Shown: in pieces, positions 8,039 to 16,952 of the stretch
How positions within the stretch are numbered: the first letter of the stretch is position 1
How the letters are laid out: every line of letters starts with the position of its first letter
Assembly: GCA_017539165.1 (NCBI GenBank)
Contig: JAFYHN010000051.1
Coordinates: 1-57,599 of the forward strand
Direction of reading: 5' to 3'
Source of the DNA: Eubacterium sp.
Lineage (GTDB): Bacteria > Bacillota > Clostridia > Lachnospirales > Lachnospiraceae
Length of the DNA: 57,599 nucleotides
The notes under the pieces: generated by a model
The model's database searches: none
Seen by the model: the letters and a program-made list of their open reading frames with translations, nothing else
What the model was told of the DNA's origin: nothing
Translations under genes and position numbers: made by a program

Positions 8039-9103
8039 ATGAAGTTTATTCATATTGCTGATGTTCATCTTTTCGCAAAACCTGATAAGGATTATGAGTG
8101 GGGCGAAAATAGAACTAAAGAGATTGAAGAGACATTTGAAAAAGTAATAGATGCGTGTAATGAGAGGGATATAGATCTTCTGCTTATTGCCGGTAATCTT
8201 TTCGACAGATCTCCGTCGGTTGAGGATCTTAAGTTTATTGATGATAAACTGGACCGACTTGAGAAGACGAGAACAATTCTTCTTTCGGGATCTGATGATT
8301 ATATCCCTATGGGACTTGCGAGTTCAGCTTATAAGTTTAAGTCGCGTACGGTTCTACTTCCTTCAGGAAAGACAACGAACGCTTATCTGAAGGGGATTAA
8401 TACCTGCGTAACGGGTTACAGTTATGCTAAGCCGACTTATACAGAGAGAGTTCTTGAACAGATAGATCCTGGACGCGAGAATGCGATAAATATCCTGATC
8501 GGGTGTGGCGGAGATAAAATGCATATGCCTTTCCGTAAAGAAGTGATTGCGGCTAAGGGATATGATTATGTCGCTATGGGATATATAAGAAGACCAGTAC
8601 ATATTCTGAAGAATCGTATGGCATATGCCGGTTCACCTGAACCTCTTGGTCCTGATGAGACTGGTAGACATGGATATGTTTACGGTGAGATAACGGATAA
8701 CGGAACCAAGATCACATGGTGTCCGATCGCCAGAAGAAATTATGTGGATATAAGTATCACGCTTAATCCTGACCTGTCTGCGGAGGAGATAACCAAGACG
8801 GTTGAGGAGAAGATGATGAAGCTTGGAAATGAGAATATATATAAGATAATTCTCAGAGGTTTCTCAAATAATAATGAGAAGATAGATTTTTCAAGAATAA
8901 AGAACAGATATAACATTCGTGAGATACTCAATATGACGATCTCAAATGAAGATGAAAGAACGCTTCGAATCGAGAATGAAACAAATATGATGGGCAGCTT
9001 CATTAGAGAAGTCAGGGAAAGCTATACTCTTGATGAAAACATCAGAGCTAAGGCACTCAGATATGGTATGGAAGCTCTCATTATGGCAGGAGAAGATAGA
9101 TAA
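8039..9103 (+). CDS. SbcD/YhaO-like metallophosphoesterase with degenerate active site
   Basis: This 354-residue protein has the SbcD/Mre11 fold signature: the first motif DVH (Asp8, His10) is intact. The later metal-binding motifs are altered. GDxxD reads GNLFD (Asn53), GNHD reads GSDD (84-87), the expected His near 156 lies in ILIGCGGD without His, and GHxH reads GYIRR (181-185). An intact enzyme would cut DNA ends with its Rad50-like partner; this one may be inactive or structural (inference). The coding region overlaps the next gene by one base (TAATG junction), which implies tight co-expression with the YhaN-like ATPase. Confidence 0.8.
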   Translation: MKFIHIADVHLFAKPDKDYEWGENRTKEIEETFEKVIDACNERDIDLLLIAGNLFDRSPSVEDLKFIDDKLDRLEKTRTILLSGSDDYIPMGLASSAYKFKSRTVLLPSGKTTNAYLKGINTCVTGYSYAKPTYTERVLEQIDPGRENAINILIGCGGDKMHMPFRKEVIAAKGYDYVAMGYIRRPVHILKNRMAYAGSPEPLGPDETGRHGYVYGEITDNGTKITWCPIARRNYVDISITLNPDLSAEEITKTVEEKMMKLGNENIYKIILRGFSNNNEKIDFSRIKNRYNIREILNMTISNEDERTLRIENETNMMGSFIREVRESYTLDENIRAKALRYGMEALIMAGEDR

Positions 9104-10836
9104 TGTATGTTACAAAGCTCTTGATAAGAGATTTTGGAAGATTTCACAATAAGAATATGGATTTTACCCAGGGCATAAATATCGTTGTGGGAAATGACGG
9201 AACAGGTAAGTCAACACTTCGTGACTTTATTGTGGGCCTTATCTACGGTATTCCGAGAAGAGAAGGAATCACAAAGGTCCGTTCTAACTACGAATTAAGA
9301 AAGCCTAAGGGACGTTCGGGTTATTCGGGAACTGCTTATATAAAGTGTGATGATAAGTCATACCTTGTTGAGAGAAACTTCCTTGCCGGCGCAAGAAAAG
9401 CATCTGTTTTGGATGTTGCTTCGGGACGAGATGTAAGACTTAACAATGTAGATACATTGAGTGGAACACTTTGCGAGACTGATAAGAATACCTATCTTGA
9501 TACAAGATGTATCATTGAGGATGAGTCAAGCCGAGCAGACCTTCAGGAATATCTGGCTAATCTAACTCTGACGGGAACATCAAACATTAACAAGGATGAA
9601 GCTATAAAGTACCTTGAAAATGAAAAGAGATCTCACGTTCCCAGACCGCTTATCAGAAGACTGGATGAGCTTGATGAAAAGATGTCAGAGTATGAGACGG
9701 TTGATGATGAGATAGAAGTCGTTGAAGAAGAACTTAAGAGAATTAATGATGAATTCATGATGGAGGCTGAACGTCGAAAGAGAGAAGCTCGCCAGATGGT
9801 TGAGAATGAAGACGGAACAGTAAGTTATGAGAAAGATGATTCATTTGATGAGAAGATAGATATTCTTACTGGAAAAGATTCAACAATCGGAGCCAGTGAT
9901 AGAGTGGCTGATGCAGAAGAGGCTGCTGAGAAGGAACGTAAGAAGAAGGAGAAAGAAGGAATCAAATTCACAGACCGTGTTCCTGTAATCCTGGGAACTG
10001 GTGTTCTGGTTGTTCTCATAATAGCAGGAATAGTTACATTGCTTCCTTTTGAACCTGTCATAAGATCACTATTTGTTATATTTACAGCACTTTTTGTTTT
10101 GTACACAATCTTTGAAGGATTCCGAATTAAGGGATATTTCAGTGGGGATTCTAATGGCGAAGAGGTTCCGGATGAAGATGAGTTCCAGAGAGTTCTTGAT
10201 GAACTGAAGGAAGAAGCTGCTCAGCAGGAACAGATGGAAATCGACATGGAATTCGCCAAGGATTATCAGGAGCAGAAAGAGATTCTGAATGGAATGCTCG
10301 AGAAGCTTCTCGAAAGACGTGGTGAGAGAAATAAACTTCGCCAGGAATTTGACCAGGTATTTAAGAAAAAAAGTGAACTTGAAGATGATATGAAAGCTAT
10401 TGATTTCGCTATCAAGAAGATCAATGCTCTCGCTGAAAAGTATCGTGTCGATGCATTCAAGAATCTTCTCGGTCACGTATCAACATATATCGGAGCTCTG
10501 ACATTGGGAGAATTCAGGGGACTTACATTCAATTCAGCTGGTGAAGCTGTGTTGAAGGGTGATTATAAAACAGTACCACTGTCGAATCTCAGTCAGGATG
10601 ATTCCAGAAAAGTTTATCTTGCTGTACGACTCAGTATTGCAAAGTTCCTCGCTAAAGAGAAGCTTCCGCTTATTATAGATGGTACTTCTTCAATAAAGTC
10701 TGAAGAGGAGATAAAGGCACTGGTTGATTCACTGGTATCAATGAATGAAGAGCAGATTATCATTCTTACAGATAATGCGGGAATGAATCAGGTATTTAAG
10801 AATAAAGGGGTTAAGACGAATCTTATAACCCTGTAG
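9103..10836 (+). CDS. YhaN-like SMC-related ATPase with two central membrane helices
   Basis: This 577-residue protein has an N-terminal Rad50/SMC-like half with Walker A GNDGTGKS (30-37), flanking coiled-coil stretches (about 180-290 and 350-450), and two hydrophobic helices (about 293-315 and 318-340) in the middle. That architecture matches Bacillus YhaN rather than SbcC. The C-terminal ATPase half is altered: the signature reads LSQDDSRK where LSxGT is usual, and Walker B reads LPLIIDGTSS, without the second acidic residue that activates water. ATP binding is plausible; hydrolysis is doubtful. It probably forms a membrane-tethered complex with the upstream phosphoesterase-like protein. 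Confidence 0.8.
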   Translation: MYVTKLLIRDFGRFHNKNMDFTQGINIVVGNDGTGKSTLRDFIVGLIYGIPRREGITKVRSNYELRKPKGRSGYSGTAYIKCDDKSYLVERNFLAGARKASVLDVASGRDVRLNNVDTLSGTLCETDKNTYLDTRCIIEDESSRADLQEYLANLTLTGTSNINKDEAIKYLENEKRSHVPRPLIRRLDELDEKMSEYETVDDEIEVVEEELKRINDEFMMEAERRKREARQMVENEDGTVSYEKDDSFDEKIDILTGKDSTIGASDRVADAEEAAEKERKKKEKEGIKFTDRVPVILGTGVLVVLIIAGIVTLLPFEPVIRSLFVIFTALFVLYTIFEGFRIKGYFSGDSNGEEVPDEDEFQRVLDELKEEAAQQEQMEIDMEFAKDYQEQKEILNGMLEKLLERRGERNKLRQEFDQVFKKKSELEDDMKAIDFAIKKINALAEKYRVDAFKNLLGHVSTYIGALTLGEFRGLTFNSAGEAVLKGDYKTVPLSNLSQDDSRKVYLAVRLSIAKFLAKEKLPLIIDGTSSIKSEEEIKALVDSLVSMNEEQIIILTDNAGMNQVFKNKGVKTNLITL

Positions 10837-10841
10837 AAGAG

Positions 10842-10880
10842 AAGGTGGAATCGTATACGGTTTCACCTTTCCCATTTTAT
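10842..10880 (+). terminator. Terminator-like hairpin after the YhaN-like gene
   Basis: A 9-bp stem (AAGGTGGAA with TTTCACCTT, one G-U pair) encloses a loop holding the palindrome CGTATACG. It is followed by CCCATTTTAT, a weak T-tract. Likely Rho-independent termination. Confidence 0.6.
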
Positions 10881-10897
10881 AGTGTAAGCGTTTAGAT

Positions 10898-11040
10898 GCA
10901 GCTAAGATAGTATGCCTGCTCAACTCTACTCGCGTACGGTGCGGGCCCCCTAGGAGTACTAAGCTCTCAGCACCTTGCGGTGTCTGAATCGCTAAGTACT
11001 CAGTCCCGCAACGGTCTCGCAGGCATACTTTCGTAGCTGT
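10898..11040 (+). repeat. Structured 140-nt inverted-repeat element
   Basis: The outer arms at 10900-10919 and 11019-11038 pair at 18 of 20 positions. Nested inside are GTGCGGG with CCCGCAAC, GAGTACTAAGC with GCTAAGTACTC, and a central hairpin CAGCACC/GGTGTCTG around TTGC. The element therefore folds into one long interrupted stem on either strand. It fills most of the non-coding gap between the YhaN-like gene and folC. It has no recognisable riboswitch core and looks GC-richer than its flanks. It could be a miniature mobile palindrome, a processed RNA or a strong bidirectional terminator. Confidence 0.6.
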
Positions 11041-11187
11041 TTATACGAGGATGGAAGCTGTATTTTTCATGAGGTAATAAAAATATAACAATGGAACTAA
11101 TGCGTAGGTGTTATAAAATGGAAAAGGTGAAGAGGGAGATAAGAGAGTATGGTAAAAGATAAATGTGAAAGGTGTTAATGGGTAGGA

Positions 11188-12492
11188 ATGGTGAGATTGG
11201 ATTCGTATGAACAGGTTGAAAGTTATATAGGGGAGATTCCGAGGTTTACAAAGAAGACTAAGGTGGATAATACTAAGATTCTTCTTGAGAGGCTGGGGAA
11301 TCCTGATAAAAAGTATAAGGCAGTGCATATTGCGGGGACAAATGGTAAAGGTTCTGTTGCAAAAATGATGTCGCTTCTTCTTGAGGGAAGTGGTAATAAG
11401 ACAGGTCTTTTTACATCGCCTCATCTTGTTAAGATCAATGAACGTTTTTGCATTAACGGAGTTGATATCCCGGATGACAGGCTTGTTGAGCTTTTTAATA
11501 GGGTTATGGCAGCGGTTGAGGAGTGTCTGGAGGATGTTAAGTGCTCTGAGAGTTCTGATGAATGGACATTTCAGCATCCTGCGTATTTTGAGTTTATATT
11601 CTGTATGGCTGCTCTATATTTCGCAGAAGAAGGCTGTGATTATGTGGTATTTGAGACGGGACTTGGTGGAAGGCTTGATGCGACGAATGTGATCATACCT
11701 GAAGTTTCTATCATTACTTCTATCGGATTTGATCATATGCAGTATCTTGGTAATACAATAGAGGAGATTGCAGGAGAGAAGGCAGGAATAATAAAGCAGG
11801 GTGTTCCGGTAGTTTATAATACTGGTGATGACAGGGCGGACAGAGTAATTGAAGCTAAGGCGGATAGTCTTGGATCGGATTTTTTCAGAGTTCCGGATTA
11901 TTGGGATGGTCTTTCTGAGGAAACAAAGAAAGAGGTTATGGCGAATGTTTCAGTTGAGATACCTTATCAGATTGAGAATGTTCATACGGCTGTTACTGCA
12001 TGGAATGTTTTAAAAGGTAATGAAGTATCTGATTACGATGCGCTAAAAAGATTCTATTGGCCGGGACGTATGGAATACATTCTTCCGAATGTGATAATAG
12101 ATGGCGCGCATAATGAAGATGCTATCAAGGAATTTATCAAGGCTATAAAGTGTGAGCAGGTTGCTAAGAGTAAGTCAAAGCTAAGCCTTATGTTTGCTGT
12201 TTCCAGTGATAAGGATTATGAGAGTATTATCAAGATGTTGTGTGAGGGACTGGAACCGGAAGATGTTTATGTGACGGAGATAGCATCTGACAGAAAAACA
12301 GATGTAGGAGAGGTAGTTAAACTGTTTCAGAAATATCTGCCGGAAGAGAAGAATTATAATGTGGTTGGGAATAGTAATCTTGAGAGAACATTTGACCTAT
12401 CTACCAGAGAAATGGATGACAATACACTACTAGCTATAGTAGGATCGCTCTATATGGTAGGAGAAGTGAAGGAACTTTTGGAGAAAAAGTAA
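11188..12492 (+). CDS. folC: Folylpolyglutamate / dihydrofolate synthase
   Basis: FolC adds glutamate to (dihydro)folates in an ATP-dependent ligation. The 434-residue length is normal. The P-loop GTNGKGS is at 50-56, followed by the family segments TGLFTSPHL, ETGLGGRLDATN and SIGFDHMQYLG. The ATG at 11188 sits right after GGTAGGA; an in-frame TAA at 11176 limits upstream choices, and a GTG at 11191 would place the ribosome site at a better distance. The amidohydrolase gene follows after 2 nt. Confidence 0.93.
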   Translation: MVRLDSYEQVESYIGEIPRFTKKTKVDNTKILLERLGNPDKKYKAVHIAGTNGKGSVAKMMSLLLEGSGNKTGLFTSPHLVKINERFCINGVDIPDDRLVELFNRVMAAVEECLEDVKCSESSDEWTFQHPAYFEFIFCMAALYFAEEGCDYVVFETGLGGRLDATNVIIPEVSIITSIGFDHMQYLGNTIEEIAGEKAGIIKQGVPVVYNTGDDRADRVIEAKADSLGSDFFRVPDYWDGLSEETKKEVMANVSVEIPYQIENVHTAVTAWNVLKGNEVSDYDALKRFYWPGRMEYILPNVIIDGAHNEDAIKEFIKAIKCEQVAKSKSKLSLMFAVSSDKDYESIIKMLCEGLEPEDVYVTEIASDRKTDVGEVVKLFQKYLPEEKNYNVVGNSNLERTFDLSTREMDDNTLLAIVGSLYMVGEVKELLEKK

Positions 12493-12494
12493 GC

Positions 12495-13391
12495 ATGAGA
12501 ATAATTGATATACATACGCATACATTTCCGGACAAGATAGCAGCGGCTGCACTGGATGCTCTGCAGAAGAGCAGTGAGAGTAAAGCACATACAGATGGAA
12601 CTGTAAGTGGACTAAGGGAATCTATGGACGAGGCGGGAGTTGACGTGTCAGTTGTTTTACCGGTTGTTACGAATCCTGATAAAGCTGCTTCGATAAACAG
12701 CTACTCGGCAAAACAGAATGAGAGTTTTGATAAGACTGGTGTGTTCATGATAGGTGGTATACATCCAGAAACGCCTGATTATAAATCGGTGATTAGAGAA
12801 GCTGCGAGTATGGGACTTAAAGGGGTGAAGCTTCATCCTGATTATTATGGTATAGACTTTGATGATATCAGAATGAAGAGGATAATCGATGCTGCTTCTT
12901 CAGAAGGACTTTTTATCATAACTCATGCAGGTATGGATATCGGACTTTATCCGCCTATATGTTGTTCGTTGGATTCTATACTAAATGTGATGAAGGACGT
13001 AAAACCTGAAACGTTGATCTTGGCGCATATGGGTGGCTGGATGAACTGGGAAGAAGTGACAGAACGTCTTGCACCGATTGTGTTGGATTATAATCGGGAA
13101 CTAAGGACTAAAACAGGAAGAGATTCAACAGGGGTGTATCTTGATACTGCATTTTCTATTGGAGAGATTGTGTGGCTGAATCCGGAGAAGCATAAGGCAT
13201 ATCATCAGATGTCAGATGATCAATTCAAAAAGATGGTGCACGCATTTGGCTCAGAGAATATTCTTTTTGCTACTGACTGTCCGTGGGCGGAGCAGAAAGA
13301 CTATGTGAATAGGATGAAGAATATGGGATTGAAAAAAGATGAACTGGAAGATATTTTTCATCTGAATGCGGAAAGTCTTATGGGGCTTTGA
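12495..13391 (+). CDS. Amidohydrolase-2 family metal-dependent hydrolase
   Basis: This 298-residue TIM-barrel amidohydrolase keeps the metal-binding set: His7 and His9 in DIHTHTF, a lysine in VKLHPDYYG, His in ITHAG, His in LAHMGG, and the closing Asp in FATDCPW. This pattern fits the ACMSD/amidohydrolase-2 group, which performs hydrolyses or decarboxylations. The substrate cannot be assigned. It is translationally close to folC (2-nt gap), but I know of no functional link. The stop at 13391 is followed by about 110 nt without a clear terminator before the suf promoter. Confidence 0.85.
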   Translation: MRIIDIHTHTFPDKIAAAALDALQKSSESKAHTDGTVSGLRESMDEAGVDVSVVLPVVTNPDKAASINSYSAKQNESFDKTGVFMIGGIHPETPDYKSVIREAASMGLKGVKLHPDYYGIDFDDIRMKRIIDAASSEGLFIITHAGMDIGLYPPICCSLDSILNVMKDVKPETLILAHMGGWMNWEEVTERLAPIVLDYNRELRTKTGRDSTGVYLDTAFSIGEIVWLNPEKHKAYHQMSDDQFKKMVHAFGSENILFATDCPWAEQKDYVNRMKNMGLKKDELEDIFHLNAESLMGL

Positions 13392-13502
13392 CTTGTATAA
13401 AAGAGATGTATGTAGATCAGAAATATCACAAATGAGTAGAGCGGAACTATATATAATAGGAAAAATGTAGAAGAATAACATATTTTTTATACATATGATT
13501 GC

Positions 13503-13531
13503 TTGATTTTACAAACTTTATCAAGTATACT
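13503..13531 (+). promoter_or_regulatory. Promoter of the suf operon
   Basis: TTGATT, a 17-nt spacer and TATACT. The predicted start near 13538 falls inside the hairpin at 13534-13562, so the suf mRNA would begin with or within that hairpin. Confidence 0.7.
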
Positions 13532-13533
13532 TA

Positions 13534-13567
13534 TCAGATGGTGCATTTTCGGCACCGTCTGATTTTT
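13534..13567 (+). terminator. Terminator-like hairpin in the suf leader
   Basis: TCAGATGGTGC pairs with GCACCGTCTGA around a short loop, and five T residues follow directly. It may stop readthrough from the folC side, act as an attenuator, or cap the 5' end of the suf mRNA. It lies 32 nt before the sufC ATG. Confidence 0.65.
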
Positions 13568-13598
13568 AGATTTACTTACAGACACGAGGAGGAAAGAG

Positions 13599-14348
13599 AT
13601 GTCTGATTTATTAAATGTTAAAGATTTACATGTCAGGGTAGCTGATACAGAGATTCTTCATGGGATCAATCTTAAGATTGGCCGTGGTGAGACTCATGTT
13701 ATCATGGGACCTAACGGTGCAGGAAAGTCTACTCTTGGATATGCCATAATGGGTAATCCTAACTATGAAGTATTAAGTGGAAGCATTAACTTCAAAGATG
13801 AAGATATCACTGACAAGGAAACAAATGAACGTGCTAAGGCAGGTATCTTCCTTTCATTCCAGAACCCAATCGAGGTTCCTGGTATATCACTTTCTAATTT
13901 TATAAGAAATGCATGTGATACTATTACAGGTACCAGAGCGCGACTGTGGGATTTTCGTAAGTCTCTTGAGAAGCAGATGGAGCTTCTTAATATGGATAAA
14001 TCATATGCAGACAGAGATCTGAATGTAGGATTCTCAGGTGGTGAGAAGAAGAAAGCAGAGATTTTGCAGATGCTTATGCTTAAACCGGATCTTGCTATCC
14101 TTGATGAAACAGATTCAGGACTTGATGTTGATGCAGTAAGAACTGTTTCGGATGGTGTTAAGGCATTTCATGATAACGGCGATGGTTCACTTATAATCAT
14201 TACACATAGTACGAGAATTCTCGAGGCACTTGATGTTGATTATACTCATATTCTCGTTGACGGAAAGATTGTTGAAACCGGTGATGGCTCACTTGTAGAT
14301 GAGATAAATGCACATGGTTTCGAGAAGTACGTTTCAGAATCTAAATAA
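13599..14348 (+). CDS. sufC: Fe-S cluster assembly ATPase SufC
   Basis: SufC is the ABC-type ATPase of the SufBCD scaffold complex in the cytosol. The 249-residue sequence has Walker A GPNGAGKST, the SufC-typical FLSFQNP Q-loop, signature FSGGEKKK, Walker B LAILDETDSGLD and the H-loop ITHS. A strong GAGGAGGAAAG ribosome site precedes the ATG. It is first in the operon, followed by sufB, sufD, an unknown gene, sufS and sufU. Confidence 0.97.
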   Translation: MSDLLNVKDLHVRVADTEILHGINLKIGRGETHVIMGPNGAGKSTLGYAIMGNPNYEVLSGSINFKDEDITDKETNERAKAGIFLSFQNPIEVPGISLSNFIRNACDTITGTRARLWDFRKSLEKQMELLNMDKSYADRDLNVGFSGGEKKKAEILQMLMLKPDLAILDETDSGLDVDAVRTVSDGVKAFHDNGDGSLIIITHSTRILEALDVDYTHILVDGKIVETGDGSLVDEINAHGFEKYVSESK

Positions 14349-14405
14349 TCTGACAGATGATGTTGATTGAATAGTTTTGAAACTAAGAAGAATATGAGGA
14401 TGAAT

Positions 14406-15821
14406 ATGGCAGATAAAGAAAAGACATATATCGATGATGTCGATAGAAGTCTGTATGATTTTAGAAATGTCGATGAAGACGTTTATAAGGTTGCTGAGGG
14501 TCTGACTCCTGAGATAGTAGCACAGATATCAAAGGAAAAGAATGATCCACAGTGGATGGCAGACTTCCGTCAGGAAGCACTCAAGATATATAACAAGATA
14601 GAGATGAAAAACTGGGGTCCTCCAATCGATGGACTTAATATGGATAATATTGTTACATATATAAAGCCTAAAGATAACAAGATGAGCGCTAACTGGGATG
14701 AAGTTCCGGAGGATATCAAAGATACATTTGAAAGACTTGGAATTCCTCAGGCAGAGAGAGAATCTCTTGCCGGAGTTGGTGCACAGTATGATTCAGAGCT
14801 TGTATATCATAACGTTCGTGAAGATGTTGCGAAGCAGGGAGTAATATATACCGATCTTGAGTCGGCTATGCATGGCGAGTATGGCGACATGATCAAGGAA
14901 CATTTCATGAAGCTTATCACTCCACAGGATCACAAGTTTGCGGCTCTTCATGGTGCAGTCTGGTCAGGTGGAAGTTTCGTATATGTACCACCTGGTGTAA
15001 AGGTTGAGATTCCACTTCAGTCTTATTTCAGACTGAATGCACCTGGTGCAGGACAGTTCGAACATACACTTATAATAGTAGATGAAGGAGCAGATCTTCA
15101 CTTTATCGAGGGGTGCTCAGCGCCTAAGTATAATGTTGCAAACCTTCATGCAGGTGCAGTTGAGCTTTTTGTTGGAAAGAATGCAAGACTTAGATATTCA
15201 ACTATTGAGAACTGGTCTAAGAATATGTATAACCTCAATACAAAGCGTGCAACTGTTGAAGAGGGTGGAAAGATGGAATGGGTATCAGGTTCATTTGGAT
15301 CTCATACATCATATCTATATCCTATGACAATCCTTAAGGGAGATGATTCAAAGGTTGAGTTCACAGGTATTACATTTGCCGGTGAAGGACAGGACCTTGA
15401 TACAGGACTTAAGGTAGTTCATACAGGAGAAAGAACAGTTTCAACAGTAAATACAAAGTCTATATCTAAGAGCGGAGGAATAAGCACATTTAGAAGTGCG
15501 GTTGTTATCGGACCTAAGGCTAAGGGTGCTAAGTCAGCTGTTGACTGCTCATCACTTATGCTTGATGACATATCACGTTCTGATACGATTCCTGCAATGG
15601 ATGTAAGATGTGACGATGTTGATATCGGACACGAAGCTAAGATCGGACGTATCTCAGATGAGGCGATATTCTACCTTATGAGTCGTGGTATCTCAGAAGA
15701 AGATGCACGCGCGATGATCGTAAGTGGATTCGCAGATAACGTTTCTAAGGAACTTCCGCTTGAATATGCGGTAGAGATGAATAACCTTATCAGACTTGAG
15801 ATGAAGGGTTCTATTGGATAA
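14406..15821 (+). CDS. sufB: Fe-S cluster assembly scaffold SufB
   Basis: SufB is the scaffold on which the cluster is built within SufBC2D. The frame is open from a TTG at 14367, but the ATG at 14406 has a GAGGA ribosome site 5 nt before it and gives the family-typical start MADKEKTYID and 471 residues, so I prefer it. Hallmarks are the VWSGGSFVYVPPGVKV segment, the beta-helix core, and Cys381 in AVDCSSL near the C terminus, close to the position of the cluster-related cysteine in known SufB proteins. Confidence 0.96.
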   Translation: MADKEKTYIDDVDRSLYDFRNVDEDVYKVAEGLTPEIVAQISKEKNDPQWMADFRQEALKIYNKIEMKNWGPPIDGLNMDNIVTYIKPKDNKMSANWDEVPEDIKDTFERLGIPQAERESLAGVGAQYDSELVYHNVREDVAKQGVIYTDLESAMHGEYGDMIKEHFMKLITPQDHKFAALHGAVWSGGSFVYVPPGVKVEIPLQSYFRLNAPGAGQFEHTLIIVDEGADLHFIEGCSAPKYNVANLHAGAVELFVGKNARLRYSTIENWSKNMYNLNTKRATVEEGGKMEWVSGSFGSHTSYLYPMTILKGDDSKVEFTGITFAGEGQDLDTGLKVVHTGERTVSTVNTKSISKSGGISTFRSAVVIGPKAKGAKSAVDCSSLMLDDISRSDTIPAMDVRCDDVDIGHEAKIGRISDEAIFYLMSRGISEEDARAMIVSGFADNVSKELPLEYAVEMNNLIRLEMKGSIG

Positions 15822-15846
15822 AAATATAAACCGGAAGAGGTTAAAG

Positions 15847-16902
15847 ATGAATAATATATCTACAAATAAGTTACCGGCTCCAACATGGACCTGGCTGAAT
15901 GTAAATGAGCATAAGGTTGCGGTGCCAGAAAATGTCATAAAGGCTGAAAGCTCTTCAGAGGATATTCCTGAGGAAGTTAAGGTTGGAAAGGTTGATTTCA
16001 GTTCAATCTGTCTTGGTGATATCGAGCTCGGTGCCGGAGAAGAATTCAGAAAGTATTCTCATGTTGCAAAAACCGGAGGAAATTCATATACGGTTTCATC
16101 AGGTGTAAAAGTAGCTGAGCCACTCAGAATCACATATGACTATAGTGAAAATGAATCTGCAGAAGAATGCAAACTTTCAAGAGTTGCTGTAGTTCTTGGA
16201 GATGAGTCTGAGCTTACACTGGTTATAACCTATAAGGGTAATCCGGGATTTGCTGCAAGTGATATAAGAATAAAAGCAGCAAAGAATGCTAAGCTTACAC
16301 TTGTTGAAGTATTCCAGCTGGATGATGCTTCAACATTCATTGGAAGCATAGGTGGAAGATATCTTGACAAGAGCGGTCTTAAACTTATTCAGTTGACAAC
16401 AGGATCAGCTAAGATAGGGCTTGCTTGTTCAGCCGATCTTGACGGATATAAGAGCTGGCTCGATATAGATACGGGATATCTCGTAGATAAAGATGGTACT
16501 CTTGACATCAACTATGTTGCAAGACATAGAGGAAAACTTACTGATTCAAAGATTGGTGTTAGTGGTGTTCTGAGAGACAGAGCTGAGAAGACTTTCAGAG
16601 GAACAATCGATTTCATCAAAGGCTGTAAAGATGCAACAGGTGATGAAAGAGAAGATGTACTTCTTATGAATGAAGGTGTACACAATAATACAGTTCCGCT
16701 TATCCTATGTGCAGAAGAGGATGTAGAAGGTGCTCATGGAGCTTCTATAGGTAAGATTTCTGATGAGATACTGTTTTATCTTCAGGCAAGAGGAATTCCG
16801 GAAGATGAGATAAATGAACTTATGGCTAAGTCCAGAATAGATGCGGTTGCAGGAAGAATTCCAGATGAAGTAACCAGAAATATGCTTCTTTCCGAAGACT
16901 GA
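15847..16902 (+). CDS. sufD: Fe-S cluster assembly protein SufD
   Basis: SufD is the SufB-related partner in the SufBC2D scaffold. The ATG at 15847 follows a GGAAGAGG ribosome site; an upstream in-frame TTG at 15814 overlaps the sufB end and is less likely. The protein has 351 residues, shorter than proteobacterial SufD but usual in Clostridia. The C-terminal GAHGASIGKISDE segment keeps the histidine (His297) conserved in SufD. The spacing to sufB is 25 nt. Confidence 0.92.
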   Translation: MNNISTNKLPAPTWTWLNVNEHKVAVPENVIKAESSSEDIPEEVKVGKVDFSSICLGDIELGAGEEFRKYSHVAKTGGNSYTVSSGVKVAEPLRITYDYSENESAEECKLSRVAVVLGDESELTLVITYKGNPGFAASDIRIKAAKNAKLTLVEVFQLDDASTFIGSIGGRYLDKSGLKLIQLTTGSAKIGLACSADLDGYKSWLDIDTGYLVDKDGTLDINYVARHRGKLTDSKIGVSGVLRDRAEKTFRGTIDFIKGCKDATGDEREDVLLMNEGVHNNTVPLILCAEEDVEGAHGASIGKISDEILFYLQARGIPEDEINELMAKSRIDAVAGRIPDEVTRNMLLSED

Positions 16903-16924
16903 TAATTGTTGTATGGTGGATTGC

Positions 16925-16952
16925 TTGAATTAGAAAGATAAATGGTTATAAT
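16925..16952 (+). promoter_or_regulatory. Promoter-like sequence abutting the unknown suf-operon gene
   Basis: TTGAAT, a 16-nt spacer and a perfect TATAAT end one base before the annotated ATG at 16953. If it is active, the mRNA would start inside that gene and serve mainly sufS and sufU, so it may be an internal suf promoter or a chance match. Confidence 0.35.

Noticed and set aside
8039-10836. Anti-phage defence system built on an SbcCD-like pair
   Set aside because: Gene content and order match the chromosomal YhaO/YhaN type; no toxin, nuclease effector or mobile context is adjacent, so defence is not supported.
11041-11577. Minus-strand open frame of 178 codons opposite folC
   Set aside because: It is a shadow of folC: the opposite strand encodes a complete enzyme, and the translation is low-complexity without motifs.
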